Source: SYFY01 sp031385325
GTDB taxonomy: Bacteria > Pseudomonadota > Gammaproteobacteria > Pseudomonadales > Azotimanducaceae
DNA length: 64,000 nt
Direction of reading: 5' to 3'
NCBI GenBank assembly: GCA_031385325.1
Contig: JANNBJ010000214.1
Location: 1-64,000, forward strand
Shown here: piece after piece, positions 7,568-16,846 of the stretch
How positions within the stretch are numbered: the first letter of the stretch is position 1
How the letters are laid out: each line of letters begins with the position of its first letter
The notes under the pieces: model-generated
Databases searched by the model: none
Seen by the model: only the letters and a program-made list of their open reading frames with translations
Told to the model about the DNA's origin: nothing
Program-made: the position numbers and the translations under genes

Positions 7568-9683
7568 GCTGCTGACGGTGGATGCACTGTTTGGCGAACT
7601 GCCAGTCGCACCACTGCCGGCAAGCCGCCTTCGATTCAATGCCGACGCCAGTCACGTCGCTTTCCTGGTTCCTGCGGAAGATGCCCGTGGCCGACTGGAT
7701 CTGTGGATTGCGGACTGCCTGACCGGTCAGTCGAAGCGCCTTCTTGACACTGGAACCTTGCTCCTTGGAGCAACCAGCGCCGCAGATCGGGAACGTCAGG
7801 AAAGACAGCGTCAGTTTGCATCCGGAGTCACGACATACGAGTGGTTTCCGGACGGACATCGATTGTTGGTCCCAATCGGAAACATCGTCCTGAGTGTCAC
7901 GCGGGATGGTCAGTATCAGACCATTGATCTTGCGCACGAAGATCGTGGAGATCTTCGCCTGTCGTCGACCGGTCGGTGGCTGACCTACGTGGCGCAGGGC
8001 AATCTGTACCTTTACGAAATCGCGACCGGTAACACCACAGCGGTCACTCAAGATGGCGGGGGGTCAGTCAGCTACGGTCTGGCCGAGTTTATTGCCCAGG
8101 AAGAAATGCACAGGTTTGAAGGATACTGGTGGGCGCCGGACGATTGTCGTCTGATCTTTACGAGGGTGGACGAATCACCAATTCCGGAGTCCTTCCGAAT
8201 ACAGATTGTCGCCGACGCCGTGGAAGCTGTTCCACAACGGTATGCGTACGCCGGAGGACCCAACGCTCAGGTGTCGCTGCATGCGTTCGATCCGTCCACC
8301 GGACGTACAAGCGAGCTGAATGTCGGGTTAGGCACCGAGGACTATCTGGCCCGGGTGAATTTCATCGGCGCGCGATTAACGGTACAGGTTCAGGACCGTC
8401 AGCAGCAAAGTCTTGAGTTACGCGGAGAATTAAGTAACGGCGAATTCGAAAGCTGGATGGAAGAGTCGTCTTCAACATGGATCAACCTCAATGATAATCT
8501 GAGGTCCATTGGCGCCGAGCAGCTCCTCTGGACTTCCGAACGAGAAGGTTTGGCGCGCCTCTACGTCGGCGATGCGCGATGCGGAACCGCGATGCGTCCT
8601 GTATCACCTTCAGACCTGCACATCTGTTCGGTGCTCGGGAACTCGGAAACGACGGCCTGGATTCAGGGATGGCGGATCAACCCCAACGAACGCCACCTCT
8701 ATGCTGTTGATCTGAAGACATCGTCCGCGAGCCAGCTAACGACTGGGCCCGGTTGGCATGAAGGTTCATGGCATCGCGCTACACAGCGATATGTGTGCAC
8801 CTGGAGCGACGCTGCCACACCTCACCGTGTTCAATTGCATGACTTTGCCCGTTCATCCAGCCAGCACACTCTGTATCAACTGAGCCCGACCCACGAAGCT
8901 TTTGCCTACACTCCTGTTACGCCACTGTTCGGCTCGACCAAGGCAATCGACGGACAAGAGCTGCACTGGCGATTGACACCGCCGATTGAAGTGACCCAAG
9001 AGCTCGCGGATGACAGACAGTTTCCTGTGATCGTCTACGTCTATGGAGGACCGGGCGCTCAGAAGGTGTGTAACGCCTGGAGCCCTGCCCTCCTGCAACT
9101 ATTCAGCCATGCCGGTTTCGGTGTCCTGGAACTGGACAACCGAGGCTCCGCAAACCGTGGTCGCCACTTCGAAGCGCCGCTGTACCAGCACATGGGTGGA
9201 GTTGAAGTAGACGATCAGATTCATGGACTGGCTGTATTGAACGACTTTGCGTGGGCAGACCCGTCAAGGATCGGCATCTTCGGACACAGCTATGGCGGGT
9301 TCATGGCCCTCATGTGTCTTTGTCGTGCCGGAGACCGATTCAAGGCTGGTGCGGCGGTAGCGCCAGTCTCCGACTGGCGACTGTACGACACCCACTACAC
9401 CGAGCGTTATCTGGGCAATCCAGCAGTCGACTCCACCGCATACGAACGAAGCTCTGTCATACCTCACCTCAAGGCGCTCGACCGACCGCTGCTCCTGGTG
9501 CATGGGATGGCGGATGACAACGTGCTGGTGACACACAGCACCAAGGTCATGCGGGAACTGCAGCGCCTGGGCAAATCCTTCGAGCTGATGCTCTACCCAG
9601 GCTCGCGCCACGCACTGCAGGAACGCGATGTTTCACGTCATCGATTTACGCAGTTACTCGACTTCTTCCGGAGATCGTTATGA
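7560..9683 (+). CDS. S9 family serine peptidase (dipeptidyl peptidase IV-like)
   Basis: A 707-aa prolyl-oligopeptidase-family enzyme: an N-terminal beta-propeller (about 1-460, including the DPP-IV-like Glu-Glu region IAQEEMHRFEGYWW) and a C-terminal alpha/beta-hydrolase domain. Catalytic residues are the Ser in GHSYGGF (about 577), an Asp in GMADDNV (about 652) and the His in GSRHAL (about 683). ATG 7560 overlaps the prolidase stop; the frame runs further upstream only inside pepQ. There is no signal peptide, unlike many DPP-IV homologues, so it probably works in the cytoplasm beside PepQ on proline-containing peptides. Confidence 0.92.
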   Translation: MGKLLTVDALFGELPVAPLPASRLRFNADASHVAFLVPAEDARGRLDLWIADCLTGQSKRLLDTGTLLLGATSAADRERQERQRQFASGVTTYEWFPDGHRLLVPIGNIVLSVTRDGQYQTIDLAHEDRGDLRLSSTGRWLTYVAQGNLYLYEIATGNTTAVTQDGGGSVSYGLAEFIAQEEMHRFEGYWWAPDDCRLIFTRVDESPIPESFRIQIVADAVEAVPQRYAYAGGPNAQVSLHAFDPSTGRTSELNVGLGTEDYLARVNFIGARLTVQVQDRQQQSLELRGELSNGEFESWMEESSSTWINLNDNLRSIGAEQLLWTSEREGLARLYVGDARCGTAMRPVSPSDLHICSVLGNSETTAWIQGWRINPNERHLYAVDLKTSSASQLTTGPGWHEGSWHRATQRYVCTWSDAATPHRVQLHDFARSSSQHTLYQLSPTHEAFAYTPVTPLFGSTKAIDGQELHWRLTPPIEVTQELADDRQFPVIVYVYGGPGAQKVCNAWSPALLQLFSHAGFGVLELDNRGSANRGRHFEAPLYQHMGGVEVDDQIHGLAVLNDFAWADPSRIGIFGHSYGGFMALMCLCRAGDRFKAGAAVAPVSDWRLYDTHYTERYLGNPAVDSTAYERSSVIPHLKALDRPLLLVHGMADDNVLVTHSTKVMRELQRLGKSFELMLYPGSRHALQERDVSRHRFTQLLDFFRRSL

Positions 9684-10138
9684 CACTCCGGATCGAGCGC
9701 GCGTTGCCGCAAGACATCGACGCACTGGTGGAATTCAATCTGGCCATGGCGCGGGAAACCGAAGACAAGCCGCTCGACACACATCGACTACGCAACGGGA
9801 TCACCTATGTACTGGAGCACCCGGCCGAAGCCATCTATCTGGTGGCACGTGGCAACCAGGAAATCGCTGGCGCCTTGATGATCACGTTCGAATGGAGCGA
9901 TTGGCGATGTGGACGGTTCTGGTGGATACAGAGTGTTTATGTGCAACCTGACTGGCGTCGACAAGGTGTATATCGCGCCTTGCACGCGTTCGCTCGGAAC
10001 CTTGCGCTGGAAGACCCGCAAGGTTGTGGGATCCGTCTCTACGTTGAACAGGACAACACCATCGCCCAACAGACCTATTTCGATCTCGGCATGGTTGAGA
10101 CACACTACCGTCTGTTCGAAGAGGAGTTCAGCAGATAA
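9680..10138 (+). CDS. GNAT family N-acetyltransferase
   Basis: A 152-aa Gcn5-related acetyltransferase. The acetyl-CoA pyrophosphate loop is visible as QPDWRRQGVYRALH (R/Q-x-x-G/A type) with beta4 WIQSVYV before it, and the C-terminal NTIAQQTYFDLGM matches the GNAT motif B region. Its ATG overlaps the S9 peptidase stop (ATGA), making it the third gene of the peptidase operon. The acceptor substrate is unknown; a free amino acid or peptide amine would fit the context, but this is inference. Confidence 0.88.
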   Translation: MTLRIERALPQDIDALVEFNLAMARETEDKPLDTHRLRNGITYVLEHPAEAIYLVARGNQEIAGALMITFEWSDWRCGRFWWIQSVYVQPDWRRQGVYRALHAFARNLALEDPQGCGIRLYVEQDNTIAQQTYFDLGMVETHYRLFEEEFSR

Positions 10139-10177
10139 GGCAAATGGCGATCGCCGAGGACAGACAGGAGATCGCAA

Positions 10178-10528
10178 CTACATCGTGTGGGTATGACGGT
10201 CGGACTGTAACGCGCCGGCCAGATAAGTTTCGATCCGGTTACGAGCGATATTGTCCGGATCATTGAACTGCACGCCAACTCCACTGGCACGGTTGCCTTG
10301 TGCACCTTTGGGAGTCACCCAGACCACCCTTCCTGCGACTGGAATTTTTTCTACTTCATCCATCAGATTGAGAAGCATGAAGACTTCATCGCCGATCTCA
10401 TATTCCTTCTTGGTAGGGATGAATAATCCGCCACCTTTGACAAAAGGCATGTAGGCCGCATAGAGGACAGCCTTGTCCTTGATGGCGAGAGAGAGTATTC
10501 CGCTGCGAGCGGGCCGTTTGGAAGACAT
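10178..10528 (-). CDS. pilZ: PilZ domain protein (type IV pilus PilZ-like)
   Basis: A 116-aa PilZ domain. It has the core GGGLFIPT ... YEIGDEVFMLLNL ... GRVVWVTPKGAQGN ... GVGVQF pattern of the type IV pilus PilZ group, and lacks the RxxxR c-di-GMP-binding motif at its N terminus, as true PilZ does. It follows holB in the holB-pilZ order common in Pseudomonas and Xanthomonas. In those genera PilZ is needed for pilus assembly through PilB and FimX. ATG 10528 is chosen; the frame runs on to 10630 into holB. No other pilus genes are in the window. Confidence 0.85.
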   Translation of the reverse strand: MSSKRPARSGILSLAIKDKAVLYAAYMPFVKGGGLFIPTKKEYEIGDEVFMLLNLMDEVEKIPVAGRVVWVTPKGAQGNRASGVGVQFNDPDNIARNRIETYLAGALQSDRHTHTM

Positions 10529-10613
10529 CCGTGCATCCTGGGCTGGCGGTAGAGTCGTAATGGGATAATCAGACCCATGCAAGATGCTGTCAATGCAATA
10601 ACCGTGCGGTCCG

Positions 10614-11501
10614 TCACGATGTGTCGGCAACAGCCCACAGCATGACCAATCGATCCAGTAAAAGACGGATGTTTGCGCCTTTCACACCATCAATCTGACG
10701 AATACAGTCGATGAGTTCATCGGCAAAGGCAAGCAGCGAGACCTGCTCCGATCGACTCGCCGCGCCGGACAAGCGCTTGAGAGCGAACCGGTACCATTGC
10801 CGGAGCAAGTCGGGCAATCCGTCTTGACGCGCCAGTTGATCAAGCAGGGCCGCCCGGCCTCGCTCAGTTTTCAATTGTTGCAGAACCGGACCTATGCCGG
10901 CCTCTCGCGCACGCGCCAGTTCAATAGCGGCAAATGGTCCACCGCCAACCAGATCGAGCATAGGAATCGCGTTAACCTGGCCCTCTGCGTTCAACCAGGC
11001 CTCGGCTTGTTCACGCGGAAAACTGAACGACAATCGCTGACACCGACTGCGTAGCGTCGGCAAGAGACGTCCGGCTTGGCTGGACTCAAGCACCAGGCAA
11101 GTGGCGCTGACCGGTTCCTCCAGAGTCTTCAAGAGCGCATTGGCTGCGCTTGCATTCATCCGGTGAGCCTGCGGAATCACCACCAATTTATGTCGACCCT
11201 GAGTAACTTTGGTCGTGACAAATTCGTTCAACGCCCGAATGGCATCAATTTGAATCACGATGCTGGTATCACCGTCCTTGTCGATGGAGCGGACCCAATG
11301 AAAGTCCGGATCGGCAAACTCCTGCAGTGGTTGCCCCTCCCTGGGTCCTCGACCGAGCACGATCGAGGCGATGTTGGCGAGAAGGGATTCAGTGCCCCAC
11401 CCTTCAGGCACACTCAGCAAGAGCGCATGCGGCAGTCTGTCCGCACGCTCAGCGGCAGCGATTTTTGCCAACGGCTGTTCAAACCATGGGAGGATAGTCA
11501 T
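10614..11501 (-). CDS. holB: DNA polymerase III delta-prime subunit HolB
   Basis: A 295-aa clamp-loader subunit. It shows the sensor region HRMNASAANALLKTLEEP and the SRC motif (LRSRCQRL) that supplies the arginine finger to the neighbouring ATPase. The Walker A site is degenerate (PEGWGTES), as expected for the non-ATPase delta-prime. The four-cysteine zinc module found in the E. coli protein (about residues 50-65) is missing: residues 45-70 contain no cysteine. It starts 2 nt after tmk ends, with ATG 11501 (MTILPWFEQ) as the family-typical start. Confidence 0.93.
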   Translation of the reverse strand: MTILPWFEQPLAKIAAAERADRLPHALLLSVPEGWGTESLLANIASIVLGRGPREGQPLQEFADPDFHWVRSIDKDGDTSIVIQIDAIRALNEFVTTKVTQGRHKLVVIPQAHRMNASAANALLKTLEEPVSATCLVLESSQAGRLLPTLRSRCQRLSFSFPREQAEAWLNAEGQVNAIPMLDLVGGGPFAAIELARAREAGIGPVLQQLKTERGRAALLDQLARQDGLPDLLRQWYRFALKRLSGAASRSEQVSLLAFADELIDCIRQIDGVKGANIRLLLDRLVMLWAVADTS

Positions 11502-11503
11502 GT

Positions 11504-12163
11504 CTATCGGTGTTCGGGATCGAGGTGACTGTGGCCAAGTACCTGACTGACAAACTCTCCAACACACACACGAATCGCTGCCGCAACTTCCGACGCCGTT
11601 CCAGCGGCGTTGATCACCCTGAACCGCCGGTGCACGCGGGCTCGCTCGACATAAGCTTCACGAACACGCTGGAAAAAGGCGCGATCTTCTCGCTCGAACC
11701 GGTCGCGTTCCCGACCGGCCATGCGCACCGCCGCAACTTCCGGATCGAGATCAAGGTAAACCGTCAGGTCCGGTTGCAACTCACCTTGGACCATGGACTC
11801 AAGCAGGGCGATCTGCTGCAGGTTGCCACTTCTTCCGCCTCCCTGATAAGCCCAGGTCGCATCCGTAAAACGATCACTGAGCACCCAGGTTCCTGCCCTG
11901 AGCGCAGGCTCGATCACAGCGGCAATATGTTGCGCTCGAGCGGCGAACACCAGGAGCAGCTCAGTCAGTGGCGCGACCTGTTCCTGTCTGACAGCGAGCA
12001 ACAATTGTCGAATTTCCTCCGCCATGGGCGTGCCGCCCGGCTCGCGCGTCTGCAGCACCTCCAGCCCGAAGCCTCGCAGGGTTTCGGCGATCACAGCAAC
12101 ATTCGTGGTTTTGCCAACGCCCTCAGATCCTTCAAGTGTGATGAATCGCCCTCGATCAGTCAT
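11504..12163 (-). CDS. tmk: Thymidylate kinase
   Basis: A 219-aa dTMP kinase making dTDP for DNA synthesis. It shows the P-loop GSEGVGKTT at 13-21, the DR(Y/F) motif in LSDRFTDATWAYQGGGR, and a lid region with arginines (GRERDRFEREDRAFF), in which the Arg-rich lid corresponds to the E. coli-type enzymes. It overlaps mltG by 4 nt (ATGA) and is followed by holB, the classical mltG-tmk-holB order. Length is normal. Confidence 0.96.
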   Translation of the reverse strand: MTDRGRFITLEGSEGVGKTTNVAVIAETLRGFGLEVLQTREPGGTPMAEEIRQLLLAVRQEQVAPLTELLLVFAARAQHIAAVIEPALRAGTWVLSDRFTDATWAYQGGGRSGNLQQIALLESMVQGELQPDLTVYLDLDPEVAAVRMAGRERDRFEREDRAFFQRVREAYVERARVHRRFRVINAAGTASEVAAAIRVCVGEFVSQVLGHSHLDPEHR

Positions 12164-13209
12164 GGTTGCAAAACTCTCGTTGATCGAGATCCTCTCTGAT
12201 ACTGGTCGACTGCCTTGTTATGTTCTGCAAGGGTCCGAGAGAACTTGCTGGTTCCATCACCTCGTCCAACGAAATAGAGATTCTCGGCAACGGCAGGCTG
12301 CAGTGCTGCACGCAAGGCATCCGGACCAGGCATGGCAATTGGTGTCGGTGGCAGGCCTGTTTTGGTGTAGGTGTTATAGGGTGTTGCCGTCGTTAGATGC
12401 TTCCTGGTCAGGTTGCCGTCGAACCGCGCGCCAATGCCATAGATCACCGTCGGATCAGTCTGCAACATCATGCCCAATTTGAGACGGCGTGCAAATACCG
12501 AGGCAATCAGCGGTCGATCAGCAGCGACACCGGTTTCCTTTTCGACGATGGACGCCATGATCAGCGCATCGTACGGGGTAGCATACGGAAGATCTTTGGA
12601 CCTCTCTTTCCACAGGCGCTCCAGCTCGATTTTCATCGCGGCATGTGCGCGTCGCAGTACATCTACATCATGATCTGACCGGACGTAGTCATAGGTGGCA
12701 GGCAGTAACCAGCCTTCCAGGTTCTCCTCTTGAGTTACAACGTCAGTTTCGTGCCCTTCGCGCGGGTAGAGAAATTTCGAGAGGGTTGCCGATGTAAGAC
12801 CTTCTGTGTGCTGGAACTGCGCCGAGTCCAGCGTACCCAGAACTTGCGCCAGGGTCAGACCTTCGATGATCGTAAAACGGTAACGGATGACCTCTCCCGC
12901 GACGATTCTGTGCAGTAGCGTCGCCGCCGAATCACCGGGAAGAACCCGGAATTCACCGGTCTTGAGCTGTGTATCGACCCCGGAAGTGATGGCGTATCGC
13001 CTGAGCCACCACAGATCTTCTGTGTAGTTACGCTTCCCCATTTCGGCGAGAAGATCTGCGAGATTGCTGCCATGAGCCACTTCGATGACCGCAGGCTCGT
13101 TCACATGCAATGGAGAAAGTGCCCTGCGCTCTACCTCGCTGACAAACCACCACCAACCAAAACTACCAGCGGCGAAAGTCGCCAGCACGAGAATCAGCAA
13201 AACACGCAA
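12160..13209 (-). CDS. mltG: Endolytic peptidoglycan transglycosylase MltG
   Basis: A 349-aa YceG/MltG protein. One N-terminal membrane helix (about 3-22) is followed by a periplasmic LysM-like subdomain and the catalytic domain with the family glutamate in MASIVEKETG and the TDPTVIYG and TATPYNTY motifs. MltG cuts nascent glycan strands and so sets their length. It lies 3 nt downstream of fabF; pabC, which often sits between the two in enterics, is missing. It overlaps tmk by 4 nt. Confidence 0.96.
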   Translation of the reverse strand: MRVLLILVLATFAAGSFGWWWFVSEVERRALSPLHVNEPAVIEVAHGSNLADLLAEMGKRNYTEDLWWLRRYAITSGVDTQLKTGEFRVLPGDSAATLLHRIVAGEVIRYRFTIIEGLTLAQVLGTLDSAQFQHTEGLTSATLSKFLYPREGHETDVVTQEENLEGWLLPATYDYVRSDHDVDVLRRAHAAMKIELERLWKERSKDLPYATPYDALIMASIVEKETGVAADRPLIASVFARRLKLGMMLQTDPTVIYGIGARFDGNLTRKHLTTATPYNTYTKTGLPPTPIAMPGPDALRAALQPAVAENLYFVGRGDGTSKFSRTLAEHNKAVDQYQRGSRSTRVLQP

Positions 13210-13212
13210 TGG

Positions 13213-14451
13213 TTATTCGCAGCGAGAGAAGATCAAAGTGCCGTTGGTTCCCCCAAAACCGAAAGAGTTGCTCAACACGGCGTGCAACTCTTTGTCACGC
13301 GCAACATTCGGGACATAGTCCAGATCACACCCTTCACCAGCCTGATCAAAGTTGATGGTTGGTGGGCACTTGTTATCGCGCAACGCAAGGATTGAAAAAA
13401 TCGCTTCCACTGATCCCGCCGCCCCCAGGAGATGGCCAATCATGGATTTGGTGGAACTGACCAGCACCTTTGAATCGTGGCCGAAAATCTCTTTCACCAT
13501 ACGGGTTTCCGCAATGTCCCCCTGCGGTGTCGAAGTACCGTGCGCATTGATGTAACCAATGTCGGCCGGCGTAAGCTTCGCATCTGCAATGGCGTTGCGC
13601 ATGGCGGCAATGCCACCTGCGCCGTCTTCGGCCGGAGAGGTGATGTGATATGCATCGCCGCTCATACCGAATCCAACCAGTTCAGCATAGATCTTTGCGC
13701 CACGCGCGCGGGCTCGCTCAAGACTTTCGAGCACGATGACACCGGCACCCTCCCCGAGTACAAAACCATCTCGAGCGGCATCCCAAGGTCTGCTGGCACG
13801 CTCAGGATCGTCATTGCGGGTCGACAGCGCTTTCATCGAGTGAAAGGCCGCGATAGTGATGGGCGAGGTGGCGAACTCCGATCCGCCCACCACCATGACA
13901 TCTGCATCACCGTGCTGGATCAATCTTGCACCCAGTCCGATGTTGTGTGCTCCGGTGGTGCATGCAGTCACTACGGCGAGGTTGGGGCCGGTGAATCCGT
14001 AGCGGATGGATAGATTACCGGCGATCATGTTGATGACAGTTGCCGGAACAAAGAACGGCGAGACACGCCGCGGGCCACTTTCTACCAGCGTCGAATGGGT
14101 GTCCTCAATGGTACTGATTCCACCGATACCAGAACCAATGGCTACGCCAATGCGATGCCGATCTGCTTCTGTGGCGGTGATCCCGGCATCCTCGACTGCC
14201 TGAATTCCGGCAGCCAGACCAAACTGGATGAAGAGGTCCATGCGCCTGGCGTCCTTCTTCTCCATGTAATGTTCAGCATCGAAGTTCTTCAGGGATGCAC
14301 AGATCTTCACGCCAAAATTTTCGGTATCAAAGCGGGTGTTCAGTCCAACCCCGCTCTTCCCTGCCAAGGCTGCCTGCCACGACTCTTCTACGGTGTTACC
14401 AATGGGCGTCAGCATGCCCATTCCGGTCACCACGACTCGGCGTCTATTCAT
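13213..14451 (-). CDS. fabF: Beta-ketoacyl-ACP synthase II FabF
   Basis: A 412-aa thiolase-fold condensing enzyme elongating acyl-ACP with malonyl-ACP. Active-site Cys164 lies in VTACTTGAHN and the two histidines in NAHGTSTPQGD and IGHLLGAAGS, the Cys-His-His triad of FabF. ATG 14451 gives the family-typical start MNRRRVVVTGMG. It is separated from acpP by 204 nt containing a terminator-like hairpin, so it may have its own promoter as well as readthrough from acpP. Downstream mltG follows after 3 nt. Confidence 0.96.
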   Translation of the reverse strand: MNRRRVVVTGMGMLTPIGNTVEESWQAALAGKSGVGLNTRFDTENFGVKICASLKNFDAEHYMEKKDARRMDLFIQFGLAAGIQAVEDAGITATEADRHRIGVAIGSGIGGISTIEDTHSTLVESGPRRVSPFFVPATVINMIAGNLSIRYGFTGPNLAVVTACTTGAHNIGLGARLIQHGDADVMVVGGSEFATSPITIAAFHSMKALSTRNDDPERASRPWDAARDGFVLGEGAGVIVLESLERARARGAKIYAELVGFGMSGDAYHITSPAEDGAGGIAAMRNAIADAKLTPADIGYINAHGTSTPQGDIAETRMVKEIFGHDSKVLVSSTKSMIGHLLGAAGSVEAIFSILALRDNKCPPTINFDQAGEGCDLDYVPNVARDKELHAVLSNSFGFGGTNGTLIFSRCE

Positions 14452-14552
14452 GGATTGCCCATCGCTCCTTCTACCCAGACGGAATTGTACCCGATTAGAA
14501 TCGGGTAGCCGGCAGAAAACTGCCTCATCGCTACACCAGAATTCCGCCCCAT

Positions 14553-14585
14553 AAAACAAAAACCGCACGCGGTGTGCGTGCGGTT
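14553..14585 (-). terminator. Rho-independent terminator downstream of acpP
   Basis: Read on the minus strand there is a perfect 10-bp stem (AACCGCACGC, loop ACACC, GCGTGCGGTT; genomic 14561-14585) followed directly by TTTTTGTTTT (14553-14562 complement). It lies between acpP and fabF, both on the minus strand, and would partly end the abundant acpP message while allowing lower fabF expression. Stem quality and T-tract make this the clearest intrinsic terminator in the window. Confidence 0.88.
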
Positions 14586-14655
14586 TGAGGCTGATGCGGC
14601 TGTGGTCCTGAGTCCGCCAGTCATTTTTGCACTGGCCTGGAGTTCAGAAAGTTTG

Positions 14656-14889
14656 TTATTGGTGGGCCAGAATATAGTCGATGGCTTCCTTGACGGTCGT
14701 AATCTTCTCCGCTTCTTCGTCGGGAATTTCAGTCTCGAATTCTTCTTCGAGGGCCATCACCAGTTCCACCGTATCGAGTGAGTCAGCACCGAGGTCTTCA
14801 ACGAACGAAGCATCGTCTTTCACTTCGTCCTCCTTAACCCCTAGCTGTTCACAGATGAGTTTCCTGACTCGCTCTTCAACGCTGCTCAT
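14656..14889 (-). CDS. acpP: Acyl carrier protein
   Basis: A 77-aa acidic ACP. Ser37 in the GADSLDTVEL motif is the 4'-phosphopantetheine attachment site. The sequence is the canonical gammaproteobacterial AcpP (helix II EDLGADSLDTVEL, C-terminal TVKEAIDYI). ATG 14889 is chosen; the longer frame to 14937 adds an unrelated leader. It sits between fabG and fabF as usual, with a strong hairpin terminator downstream. Confidence 0.97.
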   Translation of the reverse strand: MSSVEERVRKLICEQLGVKEDEVKDDASFVEDLGADSLDTVELVMALEEEFETEIPDEEAEKITTVKEAIDYILAHQ

Positions 14890-14961
14890 GTTATCGGGAT
14901 CTCCCAATCCTGTTGCCTTAGGCAGGGCGGTGCGCATTCTATAGACCGGGCTTACGCAAAA

Positions 14962-15699
14962 TCAACCCAGATACAGCCCGCCATTCACGGGAATTGTCGC
15001 ACCAGTTATGTAACTCGCAGAATCACTTGCCAGCCAGGCGACAGCACTCGCTACTTCGTCGCCTTGTCCAACTCGACCCATCGGAATACGGCTGAGCATT
15101 TGCTCCTGCTGAGCTTGTGTTAGTTCTTTTGTCATATCAGTGGCGACAAAACCCGGCGCCACAACATTCACGGTAATATTACGGCTCGCCAATTCAAGGG
15201 CCAGCGCGCGACTATACCCTTCGATCGCGGCTTTTGACGCGACGTAGTTCGTCTGACCCGGATTACCCATGCGCGCTACGACTGACGATATATTGATAAT
15301 ACGGCCAAAACGCGCCTTGATCATAGCGCGTAGCGCGGGCTTGATGATCCGGAACAGGCCGTTGACATTGGTGTCTATGACACGGGTCCACTGCTCATCG
15401 GACATCCGCATGGCCAGATTGTCCGCCGTGATACCGGCATTGTTGATCAAGATCGACGGCGCTCCACAACTTGCTTCCAGTCGTGCGTAGAGACTTGCAA
15501 TGGACTGCGCATCGTCAATCTGCAGGATTTCAGCTTGAAGCCGGCTTTCTCCAAGCGCTGCAATGATCTGCTCACAACCGGTTGTTGACGTGGCTGTCCC
15601 GACGACGTGATGACCATCTGCATGCAAGCGCCGGGCGATCGCCGCACCAATGCCACGAGATGCGCCGGTAACAAGCGCTATTCGCACTGAGGTCGCCAT
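14962..15699 (-). CDS. fabG: 3-oxoacyl-ACP reductase FabG
   Basis: A 245-aa short-chain dehydrogenase that reduces 3-oxoacyl-ACP with NADPH. It has the TGASRGIG cofactor loop near the N terminus, NNAG, the catalytic Ser in NISSVVARMG and the YVASK pair. It ends with the family-typical NGGLYL. ATG 15699 lies 1 nt from the end of fabD (15701), so the genes are coupled. Position in fabD-fabG-acpP identifies it as the housekeeping FabG. Confidence 0.96.
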   Translation of the reverse strand: MATSVRIALVTGASRGIGAAIARRLHADGHHVVGTATSTTGCEQIIAALGESRLQAEILQIDDAQSIASLYARLEASCGAPSILINNAGITADNLAMRMSDEQWTRVIDTNVNGLFRIIKPALRAMIKARFGRIINISSVVARMGNPGQTNYVASKAAIEGYSRALALELASRNITVNVVAPGFVATDMTKELTQAQQEQMLSRIPMGRVGQGDEVASAVAWLASDSASYITGATIPVNGGLYLG

Positions 15700-15700
15700 C

Positions 15701-16621
15701 TCAGAGCCTGGCCAATGCGGATTGAAGGCCGGCAAGGTTTCCGGTCGCAGTGCACTCAATATTGCGGTCGATTCGCTTGATCAAGCCGGAAAGTACATTT
15801 CCAGGCCCACACTCGAACACCTGGGTTACGCCGAGCGCCGCAAGCGCTTGAACACAATCAACCCAGCGAACGGGGCTGGCGAGTTGGTTCAGCAGTTTCT
15901 GTTTCAACTCGCTGGTACTCGAACTGACTGCGGCATCCACGTTGTGAATCACGGGGCACTGCGGAAGGCAGATCGACACTCCGGCGAGTACTTCGGCAAG
16001 GCCCGCTTCCACGGGTTGCATCAATGGCGAATGCGACGGCACGCTGACATCCAGCATGACGACCCGCTTCGCGCCAATGGCTTTGCAGGCTTCGGCTGCT
16101 GCGGCCACGGCGGCGGTAGATCCCGCGATTACGATCTGTCCGACGGCATTGAAATTCGCAGCGCCCACCACCCCTTCAACGGAACTGCAGGCGGAATTCA
16201 CCTCCGCTTCATCCAGGCCAAGCACTGCGGCCATCGCGCCTTCACCAGCAGGGACCGCCTGTTGCATCAGTTCGCCGCGCCGGCGGACCACACTCACCGC
16301 ATCCTCGAAACCCATCGCTCCACTGGCGACCAAAGCTGAGTATTCACCGAGGCTGTGACCGGCCATGGCCTGAGCTGTCACGCCTCGAGCGGCCAGGATC
16401 TCCCAAAGCGCGATACTCGCTGTCAGTAGCGCAGGCTGCGTGATTTCCGTTCGATTGAGTGACTCAACCGGTCCTTCTGCACTAACTCGCCAAAGGTCAA
16501 CGCCGATCACATCGCTGGCCCGGCCGAACAGTTCTCGGACCGAAGGGTATTGGACAGCGATGTCGAGGAGCATCCCGACACTCTGCGAGCCCTGGCCCGG
16601 GAAGACGATACCGATGGACAT
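15701..16621 (-). CDS. fabD: Malonyl-CoA:ACP transacylase FabD
   Basis: A 306-aa acyltransferase that loads malonyl groups onto ACP. It shows the N-terminal FPGQGSQ, nucleophile Ser90 in GHSLGEYSA and the catalytic His in VPSHSPLM. Its start lies 7 nt from the end of rpmF. In the standard gammaproteobacterial cluster plsX and fabH lie between rpmF and fabD; here both are missing. Confidence 0.96.
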   Translation of the reverse strand: MSIGIVFPGQGSQSVGMLLDIAVQYPSVRELFGRASDVIGVDLWRVSAEGPVESLNRTEITQPALLTASIALWEILAARGVTAQAMAGHSLGEYSALVASGAMGFEDAVSVVRRRGELMQQAVPAGEGAMAAVLGLDEAEVNSACSSVEGVVGAANFNAVGQIVIAGSTAAVAAAAEACKAIGAKRVVMLDVSVPSHSPLMQPVEAGLAEVLAGVSICLPQCPVIHNVDAAVSSSTSELKQKLLNQLASPVRWVDCVQALAALGVTQVFECGPGNVLSGLIKRIDRNIECTATGNLAGLQSALARL

Positions 16622-16628
16622 CGACGGA

Positions 16629-16805
16629 CTAGTTGTCGCTCTCGACGACTTTTTGACCGCGGTAGAAGCCGTCTGCCGTGACGTGATGGCGACGGTGTGT
16701 TTCGCCAGTGGTCGCGTCGATGGACAAGGTTGGCTTTTTCAGACCATCGTGCCCACGGCGCATGTCGCGCTTCGACCGTGATTTTCTGTTCTGTGGTACC
16801 GCCAT
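16629..16805 (-). CDS. rpmF: Ribosomal protein bL32
   Basis: A 58-aa protein read on the minus strand from ATG 16805 to TAG 16629. The translation begins MAVPQNRKSRSKRDMRR and contains the family motif ATTGETHRRHH, ending GQKVVESDN. It is bL32 of the large ribosomal subunit, in the non-zinc form without the CxxC pairs, as in E. coli. A good AGGAGA ribosome-binding site precedes the start. It lies between yceD and fabD, the conserved yceD-rpmF order. Confidence 0.96.
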   Translation of the reverse strand: MAVPQNRKSRSKRDMRRGHDGLKKPTLSIDATTGETHRRHHVTADGFYRGQKVVESDN

Positions 16806-16846
16806 GGAAAATCTCCTGTTGAATTAACGGTTTGTGCCCCGCCGGC

